A stretch of DNA of 64,000 nucleotides from Nanosyncoccus sp963544575 (lineage in GTDB: Bacteria; Patescibacteriota; Saccharimonadia; Saccharimonadales; Saccharimonadaceae): contig CAUUFZ010000002.1 of assembly GCA_963544575.1 (NCBI GenBank), positions 124,001 through 188,000 of the forward strand, written 5' to 3'. The notes under the pieces are model-generated. The model ran no database searches. It had not been told where the DNA came from and was given only the letters and a program-made list of their open reading frames with translations. Positions within the stretch are counted from its first letter, which is position 1, and every line of letters starts with the position of its first letter. This document shows, in pieces, positions 14,476-22,463 of the stretch. The translations under genes and the position numbers were made by a program.

Positions 14476-14862
14476 TTAGTAATAGATTGTGCCAGCAAAC
14501 GACCAGACCATTCGTCCATTAGTATCTAATCCTACATTAGTAATGGATGATGGCGGCATAATAGTTACATTATGATACTCCCGATTGAACACTGGCGGTA
14601 CAGGTGGGAGTGTACAGATATCGTATGAGTTATTTAGGAACTTTCTTATTTTTTCGAGCTTTTGATAGCTTTCGATGTCGGTTTTACCTCTGGAATAAAT
14701 AATATAGTCTTGGCGATTACGCATACCTCTATCTTGAGACGCTCCGACGCTGGCAATATAAATGCCATTTTTGCCTAAGCCAATTTTTTCCCAGAATAAA
14801 TCCTGGTCAATTTTACCTAGACCGTTATCTTCGAGGAATTTAAGTAATGACAATACAATCAT
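14476..14862 (-). CDS. Tail terminator/completion-like protein
   Basis: 128 residues, located between the gp10-like gene and the major tail protein, where tail terminator (gpU-like) proteins lie. MIVLSLLKFLEDNGLGKIDQDLFWEKIGLGKNGIYI has the N-terminal helix and strand pattern of that family. Four-base overlap with the upstream gene. Assigned mainly by gene order. Confidence 0.55.
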   Translation of the reverse strand: MIVLSLLKFLEDNGLGKIDQDLFWEKIGLGKNGIYIASVGASQDRGMRNRQDYIIYSRGKTDIESYQKLEKIRKFLNNSYDICTLPPVPPVFNREYHNVTIMPPSSITNVGLDTNGRMVWSFAGTIYY

Positions 14863-15182
14863 TTCAGAAACTCCTGAATTCCAGATTTAGCAACGATATT
14901 ATCGCCAGCTCTTTTTAGATATTGCAGCTTTTGAGGATTTTTCTTATTCTCAAAGTGTCGACGACGTGCATACGGTACTCTAGTATCACCAAACTTAACG
15001 TGAATTTCGGTGTCAGATATAACTTCGACTCGCCCATTACTTTTAAGTTTACCAGTATCTTCTGGAGCTAATGCAATAGCATCCATCAGGATTCTATCAC
15101 CCATAGCACGCAAACCATTTCTCCAGTTCTCTCGCTCGACTCGCTCGAAAAGCTTCGTGTTAGTTCTAATTATCACCGACAT
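14859..15182 (-). CDS. HK97 gp10-like head-tail protein
   Basis: 107 residues from ATG 15182 (MSVIIRTN); the longer reading to 15197 begins with TTG. Contains GLRAMGDRILMDAIALAPEDTGKLKSNGRVEV…VPYARRRHFENKKNPQKLQYLKRAGD, typical of HK97 gp10/phage minor structural proteins ('AP.DTG.L' motif and 'YA...HF' motif). It connects head and tail. Overlaps both neighbours. Confidence 0.75.
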   Translation of the reverse strand: MSVIIRTNTKLFERVERENWRNGLRAMGDRILMDAIALAPEDTGKLKSNGRVEVISDTEIHVKFGDTRVPYARRRHFENKKNPQKLQYLKRAGDNIVAKSGIQEFLK

Positions 15183-15519
15183 ATTCAGCTCTTTCAAGCG
15201 TTAAGGTTAGATGTTCGATTTCATTAGTATCGAAATTACGCCCTTCAGTTACGCCAACAATCGAATAATCAGTATTGTTATAGCGAATACCGTTGCCGAT
15301 AATTTGCTCACAAGTCAAACCGACAAAGTCCTCTGGATGTACATGGACGGTGTTGTTGGATTTCCGTATTTCTTGATTGCCTTGCGAAATCATGCCTTCT
15401 TTAATCTTAACGATACCTCGGAGAGTTTTTTGACCGATGATTCGGTTGCCATATACTTCACCTCGGCTAATCGTTAGATATTCAAAGGGTACCTCAACAA
15501 ACATATCAAACACGGTCAT
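15166..15519 (-). CDS. Head-tail adaptor/stopper-like protein
   Basis: 117 residues if started at ATG 15519, which overlaps the upstream stop (ATGA); a longer reading to 15555 has no ribosome site. Predicted mostly beta (FEYLTISRGEVYGNRIIGQKTLRGIVKIKEG … RYNNTDYSIVGVTEGRNF), matching the size and position of SPP1 gp16-like head closure proteins. Confidence 0.55.
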   Translation of the reverse strand: MTVFDMFVEVPFEYLTISRGEVYGNRIIGQKTLRGIVKIKEGMISQGNQEIRKSNNTVHVHPEDFVGLTCEQIIGNGIRYNNTDYSIVGVTEGRNFDTNEIEHLTLTLERAEYVGDN

Positions 15520-15902
15520 AACATCGTCTTTCCGTGCATAATACCGCTCGAACATTGACTGTACTTTAATAGCGTTGCACTTTCATGAGATAAAACCAAA
15601 CTCATCGGACTTTTCTTGTCAGCCGCATAGTTGATAGAAAAATCTTCTACTCGTTTTGATTCCACTCCATTATTATGCTCAAAATCCTGTGTCGCTTTAA
15701 TACTGCCAAACATTTTAGCTAGAAGCATTTTGAGGTCAGCAGGAATTGGATTTGGAAGACTAGATAAGCAAAGTAAATCCTTTAGTTTTAGATCAGCGAT
15801 TTCAAAGTAAATATTAAAGTTCTTAATTTCAACCTCAGAAAGAGGACGACCAAGCAGAGCAACTACTTCATCTTGTGATAGCACGGGTCGGTAATTATTC
15901 AT
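15516..15902 (-). CDS. Head-tail connector (gp6/gp15-like)
   Basis: 128 residues, mostly helical, starting MNNYRPVLSQDEVVALLGRPLSEVEIKNFNIYFEIADLKLKDLL, the pattern of small helical connector proteins that follow the capsid gene in HK97-type phages. Preceded by AGGAAAGGAC. Family is assigned by fold impression and position. Confidence 0.55.
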   Translation of the reverse strand: MNNYRPVLSQDEVVALLGRPLSEVEIKNFNIYFEIADLKLKDLLCLSSLPNPIPADLKMLLAKMFGSIKATQDFEHNNGVESKRVEDFSINYAADKKSPMSLVLSHESATLLKYSQCSSGIMHGKTML

Positions 15903-15930
15903 CTGATCGTCCTTTCCTCAGTTTAATTGA

Positions 15931-16980
15931 TTAAGCATGTGCAAATGCGCCGGCAACGGTCTTGTAACCTTGTGCAGAACCACCGACATAACGCTCAGTA
16001 AGCATAACGTCTTGGTTTTTATTGGTGTCAAAGTCAGTGCGTACTGTAGCAGTAGGTTCACCAATTAAAACGTAGCTTTGGTTAGCGTATGCAATAGCCT
16101 TAACGTCTTTACCGACAAGCTCGTCAATTTCAAAGATCTGCTTTACATCAAGTAAATTAGCAAAGTTAGAGCCTGCTGGGAACATCAAGTGTCCGTCAGA
16201 ACCTTTAGCTAATTTAAGTTCAGTAGTAAATCCAGTTGGTACAACCAAGATTTTACCTGCGTTTTTCTCGTCCTTGACGGCGCCAACGGCACGGACTGCC
16301 AATTCATAGCTGCCTTCTCCAGTTTCACCTGTAACTTTGGTAGCAACATTTGAGCCATAGCCACTAGTTGCATTGATGTCGGAAAGCATTGGATAAAGAC
16401 CACGAGTACCTTGTAAGGTAGCCTTATCGCCAGTTCCTTGACCGATTAAAGCACCGACTGCAATGGCATTAGCGACACGTGCAGCTAATTCTTCAACACG
16501 GAAGGCAAGCAATTCACCAGTTTCATCATCGTAGAGGTCTTGCAAGTCGATTGGAAGCTTTTTGTAGATACCAAGACCTTTAAGATCACGACGAACGTTG
16601 GTCAGAGACTGGTCAGCTTTTGTATCGCCTTTTTTGTGTCCATTAGCGGTATCACTAGTACCAATTGCGTAAACGGCAGCACTTTTAACTCCTACTGTAC
16701 GGAAAGTTGCCAAAATACCAGGATTATCGACCCAAGCCTTGAAGAAGATATTTTCAATCTGGGATGGCATGATAGCATCACCGGTTACACCTTTAGATTT
16801 AAGGTTTTCGTTCCATTCACGCATGATTTGTTCATTAGAACCACGGTGGTTTTTAAGAACAATATTCTTAAAGTCTACAAGTGCAGCTTTTGTTTTGAGG
16901 TAGTTATTTGCAGAGGCTGGCTGATTAGGCATGACGCCTTTTTCCACAACTGCATCTTTTGCAATTTCTTTGTTGTTCAT
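15931..16980 (-). CDS. Nested product: major capsid protein from internal start
   Basis: ATG 16980 begins MNNKEIAKDAVVEKG and is preceded by AAGGAAGAAACT. The 349-residue product is about the size of a mature HK97-family coat domain (commonly 280-400). The fused gene therefore probably yields extra capsid subunits independent of the protease. Alternative: only proteolytic processing, with this site fortuitous. Confidence 0.5.
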   Translation of the reverse strand: MNNKEIAKDAVVEKGVMPNQPASANNYLKTKAALVDFKNIVLKNHRGSNEQIMREWNENLKSKGVTGDAIMPSQIENIFFKAWVDNPGILATFRTVGVKSAAVYAIGTSDTANGHKKGDTKADQSLTNVRRDLKGLGIYKKLPIDLQDLYDDETGELLAFRVEELAARVANAIAVGALIGQGTGDKATLQGTRGLYPMLSDINATSGYGSNVATKVTGETGEGSYELAVRAVGAVKDEKNAGKILVVPTGFTTELKLAKGSDGHLMFPAGSNFANLLDVKQIFEIDELVGKDVKAIAYANQSYVLIGEPTATVRTDFDTNKNQDVMLTERYVGGSAQGYKTVAGAFAHA

Positions 16981-17727
16981 AGTTTCTTCCTTTTCTTCAG
17001 TATTATTAGTTTCGAGTACTTCTTGAGCTTCACCCTCTGACTCGTTAGTGGCTTCTTCCTCTGAATTATCAGCGAAAGTTTCGCCAGCTGTTTCTGATGC
17101 TTCGGCTGTTTCAGAAGTCTCAACTTCTGGGGCTTCTGGAGCGACCGTGTGGTTTTTTCCATCACCATTAGCATCACCAAAATTGTCGTTTTGTTTTGTC
17201 TTCATTTCGTCTCCTAATAAAGATTTAATGGCAAGTAATCTTGCTTCCTTGTTGGACCCACGATATACCAGTGAGACCTCAATCACTTCAGCTTTGCTGA
17301 TTGTTTCGGAGTCAATATTGTAATCGTAATCAATCATTGTGATTGAGAACGCATTAGACAGATGACCTTCTTCAAGCAGTGTGAGCATTTCTTGGGCGAT
17401 TTCTCGCTTGGAAATACCAGCTTCAAATGTTAGTTCATTATTCGAGAAGTAAGCAGCACGAATAGAGCCAATCACATCACGAACATCACCGCTGTGGTTC
17501 AACATTAAAGGAATATCAATGACTTCACTTACGCCTTCGCTTGGGATAGCCGAAACAGTAATATCTCCGCCACCTTTCAGAGGCAGACGTAAGCTTGCTA
17601 CATCTACATGCTCATAATGACGATCTTCGTTATTAGAACTTGCGACAAAGACAATTCTTCTTTCACCATCAACACTCTTAGTAGAGAGCTTGCCGGTAAC
17701 TGAAACAATTTTCTGTTTAATTGTCAT
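15931..17727 (-). CDS. Prohead protease-scaffold-major capsid fusion (HK97 type)
   Basis: 598 residues. Residues 1-~174 are an S78 prohead protease: catalytic His in IPLMLNHSGDVRD and Ser in HLSNAFSITM. Residues ~175-250 are a strongly acidic, low-complexity delta/scaffold-like region. Residues ~250-598 are an HK97 coat protein (NYLKTKAALVDFKNIVLKN…MPSQIENIFFKAWVDNPGILATFR…). Two internal ATGs have good ribosome sites (17205 with AGGAGA, 16980 with AAGGAAG), so protease, scaffold-capsid and capsid could be made at different levels. Self-cleavage would release mature capsid. Transcribed from late promoter copy 4. Confidence 0.85.
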   Translation of the reverse strand: MTIKQKIVSVTGKLSTKSVDGERRIVFVASSNNEDRHYEHVDVASLRLPLKGGGDITVSAIPSEGVSEVIDIPLMLNHSGDVRDVIGSIRAAYFSNNELTFEAGISKREIAQEMLTLLEEGHLSNAFSITMIDYDYNIDSETISKAEVIEVSLVYRGSNKEARLLAIKSLLGDEMKTKQNDNFGDANGDGKNHTVAPEAPEVETSETAEASETAGETFADNSEEEATNESEGEAQEVLETNNTEEKEETMNNKEIAKDAVVEKGVMPNQPASANNYLKTKAALVDFKNIVLKNHRGSNEQIMREWNENLKSKGVTGDAIMPSQIENIFFKAWVDNPGILATFRTVGVKSAAVYAIGTSDTANGHKKGDTKADQSLTNVRRDLKGLGIYKKLPIDLQDLYDDETGELLAFRVEELAARVANAIAVGALIGQGTGDKATLQGTRGLYPMLSDINATSGYGSNVATKVTGETGEGSYELAVRAVGAVKDEKNAGKILVVPTGFTTELKLAKGSDGHLMFPAGSNFANLLDVKQIFEIDELVGKDVKAIAYANQSYVLIGEPTATVRTDFDTNKNQDVMLTERYVGGSAQGYKTVAGAFAHA

Positions 17728-17795
17728 GTTTTCCTTAAAGTTAATTTAATATTTGCGATTCTGCATCCATATGGACATCTGCTTCATCAAAAGTG

Positions 17796-17820
17796 ATTAT
17801 GTAAAGATATAGGGTGGCAG
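17796..17820 (-). promoter_or_regulatory. Late promoter copy 4 (capsid operon)
   Basis: Minus strand: CTGCCACCCT (17820-17811), 9 nt, CATAAT (17801-17796). The leader to the capsid ATG at 17727 is ~60 nt, longer than at the other copies. Confidence 0.8.
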
Positions 17821-17859
17821 TAAAACGTGATAAAATAAGCAGTAACATATGGAGGTATT

Positions 17860-18732
17860 ATGTTGCTCGACGAAATTAAGAAAAAAGCACAAGAATTTTA
17901 TAAAAATAAAATAGTCCCAAAATTAGATGAAGCAATACCTAATATCACTGATAAGGTAAATGAACCAATCAATGCATTCAAAATTGATAATAATAACGTT
18001 AAAGATGATGAGCTTGACTTTGATTCAATAGAAGACCGTCCAAGAGAAATAGCAACTGTTTATGGTGATTATAAAAACCGTAACACTAAATCATGCCCAC
18101 ATTGTGGACACATTTTTGATGAGCCACCTACCCGTGGCAGAAAATGCCCAGAGTGTGGCAATCAATTTTATATAAGATCTAATAATAGATTGTTTGCTAG
18201 TGATCTATTAAAACCTCAAGATGTTGCTGCGGCTGATTGTTTTAGCCAGATGTGTAATTTTGGAGTAACTATTGATTTTGCAAAAAAAATATTCAAGGAT
18301 AGGCTTAAATCTTTTGGTATTGTTCCAGCTCCTCGCGATATTATATGGGATATTATGAGAAAATTTCCGGACACTTTATCAAGTGAGCCATTAAAGATGG
18401 CAGAAATGGCTTCCATGATGAATAAACTCGTGGCTGGATATGAGGACGATTGTGGTAGAGACCCTAGACCATTATTAAAGACTGGTATTGAAAATAACAT
18501 AGCTTACTGCCAGATTATGCTTGCACAAAATGAAGTCGACCAAGATTATTTGTATGTTTCCAGCTATTGTTGCTGTGATACATGTAGATCTAGGCATGGT
18601 AAAAAGGTTAAAATAAAAGACGCCAAAGAAAAGATGCCAATCCCATTTAAGGATTGTCAAAATAAAAGACATCCAAAGGATAAGTATAATTTTTGTATAG
18701 CTAATTATACCTGTTCGGATCCAAAATTCTGA
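17860..18732 (+). CDS. Zinc-ribbon protein, moron-like
   Basis: 290 residues. An N-terminal acidic region is followed by a double-cysteine ribbon (SCPHCGHIFDE…RKCPECGNQFY, residues ~77-105), a helical centre (ASDLLKPQDVAAADCFSQM…), and a C-terminal cysteine cluster SYCCCDTCRSRHGKKVKI…CIANYTC. The C-terminus resembles the C-x-x-C…G-K…H segment of phage head-morphogenesis proteins but no assignment is safe. It runs against the flanking late genes behind GGAGG, and overlaps the 3' end of the next gene by 28 bp, convergent. Likely expressed in lysogens. Confidence 0.6.
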   Translation: MLLDEIKKKAQEFYKNKIVPKLDEAIPNITDKVNEPINAFKIDNNNVKDDELDFDSIEDRPREIATVYGDYKNRNTKSCPHCGHIFDEPPTRGRKCPECGNQFYIRSNNRLFASDLLKPQDVAAADCFSQMCNFGVTIDFAKKIFKDRLKSFGIVPAPRDIIWDIMRKFPDTLSSEPLKMAEMASMMNKLVAGYEDDCGRDPRPLLKTGIENNIAYCQIMLAQNEVDQDYLYVSSYCCCDTCRSRHGKKVKIKDAKEKMPIPFKDCQNKRHPKDKYNFCIANYTCSDPKF

Positions 18733-18890
18733 TTCACTTTTAATCTAATTTCCGATTCAGATGATTTAGGTGTTACGACCTTGAGGTTAAAACGCTTCTT
18801 GCAATATGAACATTTTACGTTTTGAGCAATCAATGTGTTGTCTGTTTCAAACAGATATCTATCACAGTGCGGACATTTGATTTTCATCAC
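18705..18890 (-). CDS. Com-like zinc-finger protein
   Basis: 61 residues with two CxxC pairs (KCPHCDRYLFET … VKCSYCKKRFNLKV), the layout of the Mu Com family of small zinc-binding translational regulators. Located immediately after the portal fusion gene, sharing 4 bp. Com regulates mom translation in Mu; no methylase partner is visible here, so another RNA- or DNA-binding role is possible. Confidence 0.65.
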   Translation of the reverse strand: MMKIKCPHCDRYLFETDNTLIAQNVKCSYCKKRFNLKVVTPKSSESEIRLKVNQNFGSEQV

Positions 18891-21016
18891 TTCTCCACTT
18901 CATATTTAACACGACAATGACAATTTGGATGTAGATCTGCCGCATCAACATCTACAAAGTTATTATTAAAAATACCACCATCAGTGCCAACGACGTTTTC
19001 ACCTTTTGGTAAGAATGAGTCTGTTACGAGTTCTCTTCTGCCATTCATAGCCTGACAAAACTCACATGGATTTGCGGAAACAGTGTGCCATACCTTGTAA
19101 ATCTTAGTACCCGTTTCATTCATTAACTGGCTCATCGCATCAACACTGGATTTATTAGCAGAACGATGCTCTTCGGTGCGCGCTAATCTCTGCACTCTCC
19201 ATTCGTCAGTATTCATAATCTCACGTAGTCGAGTGGCTAATTCTTCTTTATTTAGCCCCATTTCCTGACCTTGAGCCAAAACATTACGAATACTTTCTGC
19301 AGTTTCTCTAGAGTAAGATTTTGCTACATTTATTAAATATGCCTGATAATCCGCACGAGTTAAAGTTGATACGATAAATTCAGAAGTAGCGTCAATCGGA
19401 ATATTATTTGCTTTAAGTAATGCAATGCCCTCTGTATAGGTTGTTTGACCTCTTACTGACATGTAGGCAATGATGAACGCTAGAATTTCTTGTGCAGTTT
19501 TATTTGCTTCTTCCTCATCGATATCATTTACGTCTTTATTAAGCTCATTATTCTCAATCGCGCGTTCAATCTGACGGTTCATCTGGTCTCTCAAAACAGA
19601 CGAAACGTCATCGATAAACTTCTGCTCCTGTTTGGTTGGGGTATGAGCCTTATGACTACAAGTACAGTGATTGTGATGTTTCTCATGGTCATTATTAATG
19701 GCTTTATTTTTATCTGTATCATTAGACCGTGCCGAATCAGGAGCGTCTTCTACTTCATCACCTTCGTCTACTTCTGGTTTATCATTCACAATAACTGGCT
19801 TAACATAGCCTTGCTTCAACAGCTTATAGCCCTTAGATAGACCGAATGCGTCAACTACTGAATCAAGTGAGTAGCCGTTCATTATTGCTTGGTTGATCAA
19901 ATTAAACTCAGTCATTTTTCGTTCGGCATCGATTTTTTCCTCATCGGCAATACCAGGAATATCTAAGTCAAAAGTAATAGCATATCCAAGACCACCAGTA
20001 ACACGATTAAGCTCATGAGTAAGCCTAGAATAAATCTTAGTCGCAAATGGTTCTACTGTATATTTAATGAAGATTTGCTCATCGACGCGGACTGAAGCGT
20101 AAGTATTATTATCATTTACGCCACGGATTGAAGCCGGTACACCAAAAGCGCTGTCAATCTTATCATTAGCTTGCTTAAAAACTGAATCAAGCGACATATC
20201 TTTATTGGATTGAGAAAATGGCACCCATTCAATTTGTGCAGATGTTGCGGCTCCGGTTGCAGGGTCAATAGGACGGTGAGAATAGATAACATTATTATTT
20301 CTACCACTTCCACGATGTGAGCTTTGCATTTTACTAACGATATCTTCAAACTGCGCTCCGTCTTTAGCTGTAACGATGAATTGACCAGCTGGCACGGCAC
20401 CATTCTCGAAAAAGCCTGCTTGATAGGCAGCAATATAATCATCGACATTAGCCCATTTGGAAATAGCGTTGCTTGGAGCATAGCCACGGCCTAAATTGTA
20501 TGGATCATAGCCTGAATAGATTTCAATAACTTCGTTTTCCGAATAGGTTGAACCACTGCATTGATAATATTTTTTACCACCACTAACAACTTCACTTACG
20601 CCCTCTAGAAATGTCAGACCGGCGAAATTGTTCTCTGTGATTTCACCGCCAGCAGAAGCCGTATTACCTTCGTAGCGCCACAAAAGCAAATACACTTTCG
20701 GATGGACTAACGTCATTACAGCTAAAGCTTCGCGGAAGTCAGTTGCAGACATCTGCTTATTTGGACGATATAATGCATTTACGACATTTGGATTGTTTTT
20801 GATTGGCTTACCATTAGCGTCTATCGCGTACGGTCTAATAACGATGAATTTATTGACAATCGCTTTGATTGACGGATATGTATTATCATAACTGTTGCCC
20901 TTATAAAAACTATAAGCAAGTGGCATTTGGCGATAATAACCAGCAGGATGAGAGCTAGTATTATATAATGCTGATTTTGATTTTGTATTGAATAAGCTCT
21001 TAATTTTATTGAACAT
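18887..21016 (-). CDS. Portal protein fused to SPP1 gp7/MuF-like head morphogenesis domain
   Basis: 709 residues. Residues ~1-410 are an HK97-family portal (YNTSSHPAGYYRQMPLAYSFYKGNSYDNTYPSIKAIVNKF…VPASIRGVNDNNTYASVRVDEQIFIKYTVEPFATKI). A charged linker with HEKHHNHCTCSHKAHTP follows. The C-terminal ~230 residues are the MuF/gp7 minor head domain ending in WHTVSANPCEFCQAMNGRREL … DLHPNCHCRVKYEV, whose Cys/His residues bind metal. Portal and minor head protein are usually separate genes; this fusion puts both in one chain. Late promoter copy 5 and AAGGA precede the ATG. Confidence 0.85.
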   Translation of the reverse strand: MFNKIKSLFNTKSKSALYNTSSHPAGYYRQMPLAYSFYKGNSYDNTYPSIKAIVNKFIVIRPYAIDANGKPIKNNPNVVNALYRPNKQMSATDFREALAVMTLVHPKVYLLLWRYEGNTASAGGEITENNFAGLTFLEGVSEVVSGGKKYYQCSGSTYSENEVIEIYSGYDPYNLGRGYAPSNAISKWANVDDYIAAYQAGFFENGAVPAGQFIVTAKDGAQFEDIVSKMQSSHRGSGRNNNVIYSHRPIDPATGAATSAQIEWVPFSQSNKDMSLDSVFKQANDKIDSAFGVPASIRGVNDNNTYASVRVDEQIFIKYTVEPFATKIYSRLTHELNRVTGGLGYAITFDLDIPGIADEEKIDAERKMTEFNLINQAIMNGYSLDSVVDAFGLSKGYKLLKQGYVKPVIVNDKPEVDEGDEVEDAPDSARSNDTDKNKAINNDHEKHHNHCTCSHKAHTPTKQEQKFIDDVSSVLRDQMNRQIERAIENNELNKDVNDIDEEEANKTAQEILAFIIAYMSVRGQTTYTEGIALLKANNIPIDATSEFIVSTLTRADYQAYLINVAKSYSRETAESIRNVLAQGQEMGLNKEELATRLREIMNTDEWRVQRLARTEEHRSANKSSVDAMSQLMNETGTKIYKVWHTVSANPCEFCQAMNGRRELVTDSFLPKGENVVGTDGGIFNNNFVDVDAADLHPNCHCRVKYEVEK

Positions 21017-21036
21017 GAAATATTTCCTTGTAGCAA

Positions 21037-21061
21037 ATTATGCGTTTATACAGGGTGGCAG
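21037..21061 (-). promoter_or_regulatory. Late promoter copy 5 (portal operon)
   Basis: Minus strand: CTGCCACCCT (21061-21052), 9 nt, CATAAT (21042-21037). The ATG of the portal gene follows 20 nt later with AAGGA in between. Confidence 0.8.
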
Positions 21062-21109
21062 ATGAATAAAGCGATAATGTTAAATCTTTACTTATATAGT
21101 TGAATATAT

Positions 21110-21174
21110 ATGAAGCAACCATGAAGCAATTTAACAGAGGTAAAATAGCGGTTTTTGTTAAATCCATGAAGCAA
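21110..21174 (+). repeat. Three ATGAAGCAA direct repeats between terminase and portal
   Basis: ATGAAGCAA occurs at 21110, 21121 and 21166, the last two as CCATGAAGCAA. The 170-bp gap between terminase large subunit and portal holds no gene. Short direct repeats next to terminase genes can be terminase recognition (pac/cos) sites, but no proof is available. Confidence 0.45.
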
Positions 21175-21185
21175 AAATGTTATAT

Positions 21186-22463
21186 CTAACCAACGATTAT
21201 TCCACCATATTCAATTTTTGGTGGTGCAGGTGGAGTGTAAAAACAGAGAATAGTAGCATCTGCTAGGTCAGGCGAACGGAAGCCACGTTTTTTGTAGTCA
21301 TCCTTACTTTCAACGCCCCTACGCCCTTTGCTATCCATCTTCCACTCACGGTTCGACAACTCCACTAATAAATCTTTATCATTAGCAATCGAAATTTGAT
21401 CGATAATGGATTGTAAGTAAAACCATGCTTCAGAAATGAGATTCGGATATTTGTCTGAGTTTGAGGCTTTGGCTCCGAAATTGATTGGAATAACATTGTA
21501 GCCTCTTGCAATCATTTCATCCGTAACACCGCCACCAACGCCAGTATCATCAATTTTGATTAGGACATCTTTGTCCGCACCAATAAAATTGACTAATAGA
21601 TCACAAACCTCGGTTGTACGTTTTTTAGTAAACGAGGCTCGTCCAATTTCTTTCAGACCTTTTCGCTTCACAAACACAGTCCGGTCTCCACCAAGACGAG
21701 CCACATCCACCCCGACCTCAATTACTCCTTCGTCGTCAACTTCTCTCCCCATCGCCTCAATTACTTGGGCGGTCTGGATGATATTTTTATCTGAAATAGC
21801 GAGCGCCTTACCTAAATAATCGTGAGCGTAATCTTCTGGGTGATTTATTCGAGCTTGTTCAATTTCATAAAGAATTTCGTTAGAGAGCCAGCCATTTTTC
21901 TGTGCAATTCGATAATCTACTTCTAAATGCCAGACATCTTTACGTGGTGGGTTAGTGATGAAATAGGAAATTACAGGGTCAAGGTCGGTGAGGCGGTTTA
22001 GTGTCCAGATAATTTTGCTACCAGGTTTACGAATAGTTGGATTGAGAATACGTATTGATTTAAGAGTAATAGTCTGAGCTTCATCAATCCACGCTATATC
22101 AATACCTTCGAGCGATTTGATGGTGGTTTCTACATTGCGATCCAAACCCTTAAAAATGAAAGTTGAGCCAGTATTGGTGTTCGTAATAGTATCGTTTGTC
22201 CAGACGAACTCCGAAAAGCCATATTGCTGGATTAAGTCAATCAGAAGTTGATACGAGCTATCTGCTATATTCTTCTGAAACTGACGTAAGCAAGCAATAC
22301 GTACTCGCTTTGAACGAGCCGTTAGTAGCAAAAATCGAGCCACGGTATGGCTCTTTAGAGAATAACGTCCACCCTCAATAACAGCATGTCGCCACCAACT
22401 ATCAAAAAGTGGCTTAAACTCACTTGGTAGCTTTACGATTGTTTTTGCTATCACCATCCACAA
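21186..22463 (-). CDS. terL: Terminase large subunit
   Basis: 425 residues. The ATPase has a variant Walker A (IEGGRYSLKSHTVAR), Walker B/coupling around IDIAWIDEAQTI, and motif LNPTIRKPGSKIIWTLNRL. The nuclease half includes IEVGVDVARLGGDRTVFVKRKG with its Asp residues and GFRSPDLADATILCFY near the C-terminus. This is the PBSX/phage terminase 3-6 family. It packages DNA into the prohead. Two nearby ATGs (22463, 22457) are possible starts; both overlap the end of the small subunit gene. Confidence 0.9.
   Translation of the reverse strand: MWMVIAKTIVKLPSEFKPLFDSWWRHAVIEGGRYSLKSHTVARFLLLTARSKRVRIACLRQFQKNIADSSYQLLIDLIQQYGFSEFVWTNDTITNTNTGSTFIFKGLDRNVETTIKSLEGIDIAWIDEAQTITLKSIRILNPTIRKPGSKIIWTLNRLTDLDPVISYFITNPPRKDVWHLEVDYRIAQKNGWLSNEILYEIEQARINHPEDYAHDYLGKALAISDKNIIQTAQVIEAMGREVDDEGVIEVGVDVARLGGDRTVFVKRKGLKEIGRASFTKKRTTEVCDLLVNFIGADKDVLIKIDDTGVGGGVTDEMIARGYNVIPINFGAKASNSDKYPNLISEAWFYLQSIIDQISIANDKDLLVELSNREWKMDSKGRRGVESKDDYKKRGFRSPDLADATILCFYTPPAPPKIEYGGIIVG

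Noticed and set aside
15520..15555. Longer N-termini for several phage genes (15555, 15197, 14519, 10575, 24404)
   Set aside because: Start codons overlapping the upstream stop or with good Shine-Dalgarno sequences lie shortly downstream; the longer versions lack ribosome sites or begin with TTG.
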